A program made the translations under genes and the position numbers. Under the pieces are notes generated by a model. The model saw nothing but the letters and a program-made list of their open reading frames with translations, was not told where the DNA came from and searched no databases. 11,600 bases of DNA from DATJXG01 sp035500455 (lineage in GTDB: Bacteria; Acidobacteriota; Terriglobia; Terriglobales; Acidobacteriaceae), in contig DATJXG010000327.1 of the NCBI GenBank assembly GCA_035500455.1, positions 1 to 11,600 on the forward strand, written 5' to 3'. Shown here piece after piece: positions 7,101-11,600 of this stretch (positions are counted from its first letter, which is position 1; each line of letters opens with the position of its first letter).

Positions 7101-8113
7101 GCCAGGCCGCTTTGGCGGGCTAGCTTCAGGGCTTCAATGGCTGCGCCTCTTGCTCCGGCGGTGTCGCCGTTGGGCATCACATAGATGGGGATGTCGGCTT
7201 GCTCTTCGCGCTGCGGGGGCATGCCGGCGCGGATTTGTTCGATGAACCAGGTTTGAAATTCTTTACGGGTTTCGAGCGCACCGCCGCCCACGATCAGCGC
7301 GTCGGGGTCGAAGGTGTTGATCATTTCGTCGAAAAACAGGCCCATGGCGTTGGCCTGCACGCGGAAGATTTCTTTCGACAGCGGGTCACCATTTTCCGCG
7401 AGCCCGCGAACCAGCTTGGCGCCTTGATGTCGGTCAAGCTTTTCCAGTTCGTGGCCGGGGAATTTTGGCAGGAAGTACGGCAGCAGCGAGCGCTCAATCG
7501 CGCCCAGCGAGCACATCGACTCGAGGCATCCAGTGCGGCCGCAGTTGCAGCCTGGCTTCAGGCCCTGCGTTCCGGGGACGCTCTGATAAGGAATCAGCAC
7601 GTGCCCGAGTTCGCCGCCGAAGCCTTTGCGGCCTTTGACCACCTCGCCGCCGATGATGATGCCGCCGCCCAGGCCGGTGCCGATTACCGTGGTGATGGAA
7701 ACTTCCGGGCTGTTGGCGCCGAAGATGGAGAAATGTCCCCAGAGCGCGCCGGCGTTGCCGTCGTTGAGATAGCTGACCGGGGTGCCCAGGCGCTTGGCCA
7801 GGCCTTCGCGAATGTCGTAGCCCGCCCAATCGGGGTGAACGAAGTTAGTGGAGCCGCGAGCGCTGAGCTGGCCGGCGGCGCTGGCGGGGCCGGGAGTGTC
7901 GAGGCCGATGGCCACTACGTCGCCGGGAGTGGTACCTGCCTGGGCGATGGCGATCCGCAGGCCGTCTTCGATTTGCTTGAGGCAGATGTCGGGGCCCTGC
8001 TTGGCGAGGGCAGGATGCTCGCACAGACCTTCGATGAGGAATTTCTCGTCGCGGTCGAGCAGAGTGTAGTTGATGGCGGTTCCACCGAGGTCGATTCCGG
8101 CTACGACTTCCAC
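7097..8113 (-). CDS. ROK-family sugar kinase (glucokinase-like)
   Basis: A 338-residue cytoplasmic kinase that should phosphorylate a hexose or amino sugar with ATP. The N-terminal phosphate-binding loop is GIDLGGTAINYTLLD (6-20). LNDGN (116-120) holds the catalytic Asp at about 118. The second ATP motif is VIGTGLGGGIIIGGEV (143-158). The ROK zinc site is GELGH (167-171) with CNCGRTGCLES (189-199), giving His 171 and Cys 189, 191 and 196. The adenosine-site motif is DALIVGGGA (271-279). Everything needed for activity is present, and the fold is that of a kinase, not a ROK repressor, because no N-terminal helix-turn-helix exists. The start is GTG 8113 with GGGAGGAA at 8119-8126. Sugar specificity cannot be read from the sequence, and no sugar transporter or pathway gene lies next to it. 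Confidence 0.93.
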   Translation of the reverse strand: MEVVAGIDLGGTAINYTLLDRDEKFLIEGLCEHPALAKQGPDICLKQIEDGLRIAIAQAGTTPGDVVAIGLDTPGPASAAGQLSARGSTNFVHPDWAGYDIREGLAKRLGTPVSYLNDGNAGALWGHFSIFGANSPEVSITTVIGTGLGGGIIIGGEVVKGRKGFGGELGHVLIPYQSVPGTQGLKPGCNCGRTGCLESMCSLGAIERSLLPYFLPKFPGHELEKLDRHQGAKLVRGLAENGDPLSKEIFRVQANAMGLFFDEMINTFDPDALIVGGGALETRKEFQTWFIEQIRAGMPPQREEQADIPIYVMPNGDTAGARGAAIEALKLARQSGLA

Positions 8114-8248
8114 GTTGGTTCCTCCCGGCTGGATTCTGGAACGTCACAGATTAACAGGATTGCGGGGAGCGTGGTGTGATGATTGCCGGGACTCCTTGTT
8201 ATGGTTTGGAGGTTTGAGGATTGATGCGGAAAAGCAAAATCTGAAACC

Positions 8249-8309
8249 GCCGAGGTCGCGGAGAACTGCCGCCGAGGGCGGCAGAGAACTGTCGAGGGCG
8301 CAGAGAATG
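8249..8309. repeat. Three degenerate near-tandem units in the spacer between the PagL-like and ROK genes
   Basis: Units begin at 8249 (GCCGAGGTCGCGGAGAACT), 8271 (GCCGAGGGCGGCAGAGAACT) and 8291 (GTCGAGGGCGCAGAGAATG). They share CGAGG, GCG and GAGAA in the same order. The spacer (8114-8337) has no credible gene. The style resembles the 9-base-period repeat at 11539-11574, although the words differ. Confidence 0.65.
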
Positions 8310-8337
8310 GCGGGCACTTTGGAGTTGATGATTCCGG

Positions 8338-8913
8338 CTAATGGCGGCTTAGGAACTTCCCTATCCCCAGGCGAACCTGCACCGTGTTCAGGCCGGGGTT
8401 GGGAGTGGCGAGGCCGGCGTTGGAGATATGCATGTAGCGGACTTCGATGCTCCAGTTGCGGGAGTCGCCCAGGATGTGGGCACCCAGGGCGGCGCAGGAG
8501 GTGAAGTTCACGGTGTTGGTGCCGTCGGGGACATTGTGGTTGGTGAACAGAGTTCCACCGCTGAGTTCCACGTAAGGGCTCACGGCGCCTCGGGTGGCGA
8601 AATTCCACTTCAGGTTCAGAGGGTTGAAGCCTGCGCCGTACGCGGTGTTCGCCGGTTGGAAGACGAGGAAAGCAGGCACGGCATCCAGGGCGTACTCAAA
8701 GCGGCCTTTAAGAAATCCCGGACCGTGGGGGCGGGTGATGATCCAGCCATAACGCAGGCCCAGGTTCCAGACGCCGGTGCTGGAGGTGCCGCCGGGAACG
8801 GAATATCCGCCGCCGGTCCAGAGTTGGATTTCGCGTCCGCCGTCCTCGGGTTTTTGCTGGGCCGAGGCGGCGACGCCGAGAAACACGATCGCCAGAATGA
8901 GGAATGGCTTCAT
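8338..8913 (-). CDS. PagL-like outer-membrane protein (acyloxyacyl hydrolase family)
   Basis: A 191-residue exported protein from ATG 8913. The signal peptide is MKPFLILAIVFLGVAASA, cut before QQ. The rest alternates polar and aromatic residues like a small outer-membrane beta-barrel. The C-terminal motif IEVRYMHISNAGLATPNPG (about 156-174) matches PagL, which removes an acyl chain from lipid A. His 162 and Ser 164 stand at the PagL catalytic positions. Fourteen residues after the His, where Pseudomonas PagL has the catalytic Glu, there is Asn 176. The enzyme may therefore be inactive, altered, or use another acid. An upstream in-frame ATG (9015) would bury the signal peptide and is rejected. 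No Shine-Dalgarno sequence is visible. A -10-like TACAAT (8935-8940, minus strand) would give a leader of only about 15 bases. Confidence 0.8.
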   Translation of the reverse strand: MKPFLILAIVFLGVAASAQQKPEDGGREIQLWTGGGYSVPGGTSSTGVWNLGLRYGWIITRPHGPGFLKGRFEYALDAVPAFLVFQPANTAYGAGFNPLNLKWNFATRGAVSPYVELSGGTLFTNHNVPDGTNTVNFTSCAALGAHILGDSRNWSIEVRYMHISNAGLATPNPGLNTVQVRLGIGKFLSRH

Positions 8914-9072
8914 GGGGTTCGCAGCGTTGCGTCTATTGTAGAAAGTACACTGCTGAGAAGCGTCGCGACAGAAGAAATGCTGCAGCGGCAGTAATTTTTG
9001 AGACTCCCGGGCCACGCAGGTGGCGAATTTTGTGCCAAAATACCGTCTTCTTGCGCAGCGGACAGGAGGCTT

Positions 9073-9348
9073 ATGCCCAAGTACGTGATCGAGCGCGAAA
9101 TCCCCGGAGCAGGAAACCTAACACCGGAGCAACTGCAGGGCATCTCGCAAAGATCGTGTGGGGTGCTGAGTTCGATGGGCCCGCAAATTCAGTGGGTGCA
9201 CAGCTACGTGACCGGCGACAAGGTTTACTGCGTGTACATTGCGCCCAACGAAAACATGGTTCGCGAACACGCGCGGCAGGGCGGCTTTCCGGCGAACAAG
9301 ATTTCGGAGGTGAAGTCGGTGATCGATCCGACGACGGCGGAGGGTTAA
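9073..9348 (+). CDS. DUF4242 (nickel-binding SCO4226-like) small protein
   Basis: A 91-residue cytoplasmic protein starting MPKYVIEREIPGAGNLTPEQL. Family features are the opening beta strand YVIEREIPGAG (4-14), the helix LTPEQLQGISQRSCGVL (16-32), IQWVHSYVTGDKVYCVYIAPNE (39-60) and the closing helix with VREHARQGGFPANKISEV (63-80). A Streptomyces member, SCO4226, binds nickel and has a ferredoxin-like fold; most members have no known role. AGGAGG at 9064-9069 precedes ATG 9073 with short spacing. The upstream in-frame ATG 8998 has no such support. It is divergent from the PagL-like gene and converges with DUF4199, the two stop codons being only ten bases apart. Confidence 0.88.
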   Translation: MPKYVIEREIPGAGNLTPEQLQGISQRSCGVLSSMGPQIQWVHSYVTGDKVYCVYIAPNENMVREHARQGGFPANKISEVKSVIDPTTAEG

Positions 9349-9358
9349 AGGCTCCCAC

Positions 9359-9895
9359 TCAGCTCCCTAGATTACCGGGGTCGCGCGCCTTCTTACGAAG
9401 GATGGCGGCTGAGGCCAGCGTGACCAGCAGGTAGACAGGGAAAACCTCCATGAACGTCATGGCCACGTTGATGGCCGGATTTTTGTACATCTCCTTGAGC
9501 CGGTTTGCCTGGCGCTCGGTTTCTTCTACCTTCTGCTGGCTTGCCCCCGATGCCTTGGCCAGCTCCACCGTTTGAGCGGCGTACTGCTCGATAAAGTCGG
9601 GCATGAATTCGTGATAGACGATCTCCCAGCTCCCCACGTAGCAGGCGTTAGAGATCAGAGTGATCAGGATGCCGACGGCGAAGCCGCGGCCGAAGGTGAG
9701 GCGCCCGCCTCCGACATTCTCACGATAGGAGCGCACACCGAAAAACACGATGAGCGCCGACAGCACAATGGTGGTGTAGCCGAGGATTTCGGCCTTTCCC
9801 CGGCCGATCTTATGGGCGAACGGGAGGGTAGCCAGCATCATCGCGGCCGACATTGCGCCGGCAATCAGTCCGAAAGTCACAACGGTTTTTTTCAT
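9359..9895 (-). CDS. DUF4199 integral membrane protein
   Basis: A 178-residue inner-membrane protein with four predicted helices at about residues 6-26, 37-55, 71-92 and 142-166. Between helices 3 and 4 lies a long, charged, probably coiled segment (about 100-140, with KVEETERQANRLKEMY). Helix 3 with TFGRGFAVGILITLISNACY and the segment WEIVYHEFMPDF match the DUF4199 family, whose function is unknown. ATG 9895 is preceded by AAGGAG at 9907-9912. It has its own likely promoter at 9942-9970. The membrane-anchored LuxR-type regulator lies 133 bp upstream on the same strand, which suggests a link. Confidence 0.85.
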   Translation of the reverse strand: MKKTVVTFGLIAGAMSAAMMLATLPFAHKIGRGKAEILGYTTIVLSALIVFFGVRSYRENVGGGRLTFGRGFAVGILITLISNACYVGSWEIVYHEFMPDFIEQYAAQTVELAKASGASQQKVEETERQANRLKEMYKNPAINVAMTFMEVFPVYLLVTLASAAILRKKARDPGNLGS

Positions 9896-9941
9896 CGAAT
9901 TTCAGTCTCCTTGCGGTTAGACCTGCGTTCACGCTGCCCGA

Positions 9942-9970
9942 AATATAGCGGGGAAGGCTGGCGATGTCGT
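9942..9970 (-). promoter_or_regulatory. Candidate promoter of the DUF4199 gene
   Basis: On the minus strand ACGACA (9965-9970; four of six -35 consensus bases) and TATATT (9942-9947; five of six) are 17 bp apart. The predicted start near 9935 leaves a leader of about 40 bases containing the AAGGAG site. Confidence 0.5.
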
Positions 9971-10022
9971 CATCCTTTCGGGTGATTCTGCAGGGGACAG
10001 CGAAAAATCATGCTTTCGGGTG
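9970..10022 (-). repeat. Two 15-bp direct repeats upstream of the DUF4199 promoter
   Basis: On the minus strand CACCCGAAAGGATGA (9970-9984) and CACCCGAAAGCATGA (10008-10022) differ at one base. They are in the same orientation, 38 bp apart start to start. The nearer copy abuts the candidate -35 box, as activator sites often do. No binding protein is known; the adjacent LuxR-type regulator is a natural candidate but this is inference. Confidence 0.55.
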
Positions 10023-10028
10023 GGGGCG

Positions 10029-10511
10029 TCACGGGATCAGCCGGGCGGCCTTGCCGATCTGCACAGCCTGGGTACGGCGCCTGGCGCCGAGCTTATCGAA
10101 CAGCCGGCTGGAATGGGTCTTCACCGTATTTTCGCTGACAAACAGGCGGCCGGCGATCTCGCGATTGCTCAACCCGTCGGCTATAAGGCCAAGAATTTCC
10201 AGTTCGCGGGCGGTGATGCCGAACTGGCCCACACGGGCGGCGTCAGCGAGGAACGGACCCGCAGGCTGCGCCGGGACTTCTCGAATGATGACCTGCGGCT
10301 TTTTCCTGGTGAGGGTGAGCCCCAGCCAGATGCCGAGCCCGGCAAACAGGGCGGCCACCAGCGCGACGTAGATCTCCACCGAATGCTCGACGATAAGAAA
10401 GTGATACTGGGTAAATTTCAGGACCGTGATGAGCAGGCCGCCGCATGCGCCGTAGAGCAGGAAGTCGAGCAGTATGCGGCGGCGCGGGACGCGTTCTGGT
10501 CGTGAGATCAC
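10029..10511 (-). CDS. Membrane-anchored LuxR-type transcriptional regulator
   Basis: A 160-residue protein with two N-terminal membrane helices (about 13-32 and 45-68, with LLDFLLYGACGGLLITVL and IYVALVAALFAGLGIWLGL). A linker of about 30 residues follows, then a C-terminal LuxR/GerE DNA-binding domain: ITARELEILGLIADGLSNRE (99-118), VSENTVKTHSSRLFDKLGA (125-143), TQAV (147-150). There is no receiver domain, so it is not a classical response regulator; it may sense something at the membrane and bind DNA directly. The start is GTG 10511, because an in-frame TGA lies just upstream and no other start precedes the first helix. No Shine-Dalgarno sequence is seen. TATCAT at 10520-10525 (minus strand) would start the transcript almost at the GTG, so the message may be leaderless. 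DUF4199 follows on the same strand. Confidence 0.88.
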   Translation of the reverse strand: MISRPERVPRRRILLDFLLYGACGGLLITVLKFTQYHFLIVEHSVEIYVALVAALFAGLGIWLGLTLTRKKPQVIIREVPAQPAGPFLADAARVGQFGITARELEILGLIADGLSNREIAGRLFVSENTVKTHSSRLFDKLGARRRTQAVQIGKAARLIP

Positions 10512-10617
10512 GGGAGGTCATGATAGCTGAAGGGAGAGTCGCTGGGGAGCGGGTTGCGGTCGTGTTTTTCGCCTTGGCGGGAGCGTGATGGAACTTCGGG
10601 AGGTTGGATGGGATGCA

Positions 10618-10658
10618 CGGGCGAGAGCCTGCCCCGAGCGAAGCCGAGGGGACGCCCG
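10618..10658. repeat. Hairpin in the spacer between the LuxR-type and SDR genes
   Basis: CGGGCG (10618-10623) pairs with CGCCCG (10653-10658), and inside them CCCC (10632-10635) can pair with GGGG (10648-10651). It is one of two GC-rich structures in this 214-bp spacer. No gene was found in the spacer. Confidence 0.45.
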
Positions 10659-10688
10659 CGCCTACATTCTGCGTGATCTGGCGGGGTT

Positions 10689-10710
10689 GCCGGCGGGATG
10701 CCGGCGCTAC
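10689..10710. repeat. GCCGGC-based hairpin element, copy 2, next to the SDR stop codon
   Basis: GCCGGC, GGGAT, GCCGGC, then GCTAC; one base differs from copy 1 at 7079-7100. It lies 15 bp beyond the SDR stop codon. The SDR gene itself ends in a further GCGCTACAG (10724-10732), so the tail of the unit appears twice here. Confidence 0.8.
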
Positions 10711-10725
10711 AGTGCGTTGCCTGCG

Positions 10726-11469
10726 CTACAGTCCCAGGCCGCCGTCCACGGCGAGAATCTGGCCGGTGATGAAGTGAGGGGTGGCGGCGAAGAACAGGAT
10801 TGCAGCGGCGACGTCTGTCGCCGTGCCGTTGCGTTGCATGGGGGTTATTTTGGCCATGCGGCGCATGAAGGCGGAAGCGGCTTTTTCGCCCAGGTCGATC
10901 ATGCCTGGGGCTACGCAGTTTACGGCGATTTCCGGGGCCAGGGCTTTGGCCATCACTTTGGTGAGCATGTGTACCGCTGCCTTTGACGAACAATAGTGGG
11001 CGTGCTCGGGCCAGGGCCGTAGCCCGCCGAGCGAGCCGAGATTAATGATTTTCCCTTTACGCTGCCGCAGAAGTTTGAGCGCTTCGCGGGAGACCAGAAA
11101 TGGTCCGCGGGTGTTGGAGGCAAAGATCGCGTCCCATTGGCGGAGGGTGATCCTTTCGAACTCTACTGTTTCGTAGTTGGCTGCGTTGTTTACCAGGATG
11201 TCGAGGCCGCCCAGCTCGCGGGCCACCTCTTTCATGGCCGCACGCACGCTTTTCTCATCGGTCACGTCGCAGCGCAGGGCTACGGCGCGGACGCCGAAGC
11301 TGGATACGTCGATCACCGTCTGCTGGGCTTCGCGGGAGGAGTTGCGGAAGGTGATGGCTACGTCTGCGCCCGCTTCGGCCAGCGCCAGGGCTGCGGCGCG
11401 GCCTAAGCGTCGGGCTCCGCCGGTAATCAGGGCGGCCTTACCGTGGAGTGAGTCGGAATGAGCGCTCAT
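10726..11469 (-). CDS. Short-chain dehydrogenase/reductase (SDR), possibly pteridine-reductase-like
   Basis: A 247-residue cytoplasmic NAD(P)H-dependent oxidoreductase of the classical SDR type. The cofactor motif is TGGARRLGRA (16-25); the two Arg after TGGA favour NADPH. CDVTD (67-71) is followed by the structural NNAAN (94-98). The catalytic set is Asn near 119, Ser 146 (NLGSLGG), Tyr 159 and Lys 163 (HYCSSKAA), then NCVAPGMI (184-191) and the closing GQILAVDGG (236-244). The RR in the first motif resembles bacterial pteridine reductases (FolM/PTR1 type), but 3-oxoacyl-reductase-like or other SDR activity cannot be excluded. ATG 11469 has no Shine-Dalgarno sequence. A -10-like TATAGT (11482-11487, minus strand) would leave a leader of about six bases, so a leaderless message is possible. 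Confidence 0.92.
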   Translation of the reverse strand: MSAHSDSLHGKAALITGGARRLGRAAALALAEAGADVAITFRNSSREAQQTVIDVSSFGVRAVALRCDVTDEKSVRAAMKEVARELGGLDILVNNAANYETVEFERITLRQWDAIFASNTRGPFLVSREALKLLRQRKGKIINLGSLGGLRPWPEHAHYCSSKAAVHMLTKVMAKALAPEIAVNCVAPGMIDLGEKAASAFMRRMAKITPMQRNGTATDVAAAILFFAATPHFITGQILAVDGGLGL

Positions 11470-11538
11470 AAAGAGATTCTAACTATACAGTTCGGTGGCG
11501 CGTGGCAGAATGTTGCTTCGACGCGCGAGAGATTGTTA

Positions 11539-11574
11539 ACCGCAAAGAGCGCAAAGGTCACGAAGGAACGCAAT
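11539..11574. repeat. Degenerate 9-base-period repeat upstream of the SDR gene
   Basis: Four successive 9-base units: ACCGCAAAG, AGCGCAAAG, GTCACGAAG and GAACGCAAT, with the core CGCAAAG decaying to the right. No gene is visible from 11470 to the window end, and the repeat may continue past 11600. Confidence 0.6.
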
Positions 11575-11600
11575 CAGGGCGTACAGGTTTGAGGGTACAG

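Noticed and set aside
7199..8179. A 326-codon open frame on the plus strand across the ROK kinase gene.
   Set aside because: Antisense shadow of a gene with all ROK motifs; the translation is Ala/Gly/Asp-rich with no family features and no ribosome-binding site.
8428..8994. A 188-codon plus-strand open frame opposite the PagL-like gene.
   Set aside because: The minus-strand protein has a signal peptide and the PagL HxSNA motif; the plus frame is its shadow.

Overview
The window looks like chromosomal DNA from a GC-rich soil or environmental bacterium. My best guess is Acidobacteriota (Terriglobia type). This is an inference from gene content (CIRCE-controlled groES-groEL, secreted carboxypeptidase-regulatory-like protein, DUF4199 and DUF4242 proteins, PagL-like outer-membrane protein) and from spacers crowded with short degenerate repeats; no marker gene here proves it. 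No rRNA, tRNA, CRISPR array, transposase or phage gene was seen.

Layout. Positions 1-2067 hold the groES-groEL operon on the minus strand. It has a clear sigma70-type promoter, a CIRCE operator over the likely transcription start, and an imperfect inverted repeat between the two genes; groEL runs off the left edge. Divergent from it, on the plus strand, are a small secreted protein with an Asp/Lys-rich tail (2134-2601) and an EVE-domain protein (2740-3120). A secreted alpha/beta hydrolase (3268-4203, minus) and a secreted type-B carboxylesterase (4715-6271, plus) follow, divergent across a 511-bp spacer. Then comes a type II toxin-antitoxin pair (6343-6883, plus). On the minus strand lie a ROK-family sugar kinase (7097-8113) and a PagL-like outer-membrane protein (8338-8913). 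A DUF4242 gene (9073-9348, plus) converges with a membrane DUF4199 gene (9359-9895, minus). Upstream of DUF4199 on the same strand is a membrane-anchored LuxR-type regulator (10029-10511), and an SDR oxidoreductase (10726-11469) closes the window.

How the parts relate. The chaperonin pair is a textbook heat-shock operon and the toxin-antitoxin pair is a self-contained module. The LuxR-type regulator and the DUF4199 membrane protein are the best candidate for a small functional pair: the DUF4199 gene has a plausible promoter, and two 15-bp direct repeats sit just upstream of it. The other genes look like independent single-gene units.

The most distinctive property of the window is its spacers. 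Most longer ones carry a degenerate repeat or hairpin, and at least six unrelated sequence types occur. Three of these types recur within the window itself: an inverted pair around the hydrolase, a hairpin present twice, and a GCCGGC-based element present twice at gene 3' ends. I see no convincing new defence or metabolic system. The repeats, the regulator/DUF4199 pair and an active-site change in the PagL-like protein are the points worth a second look.
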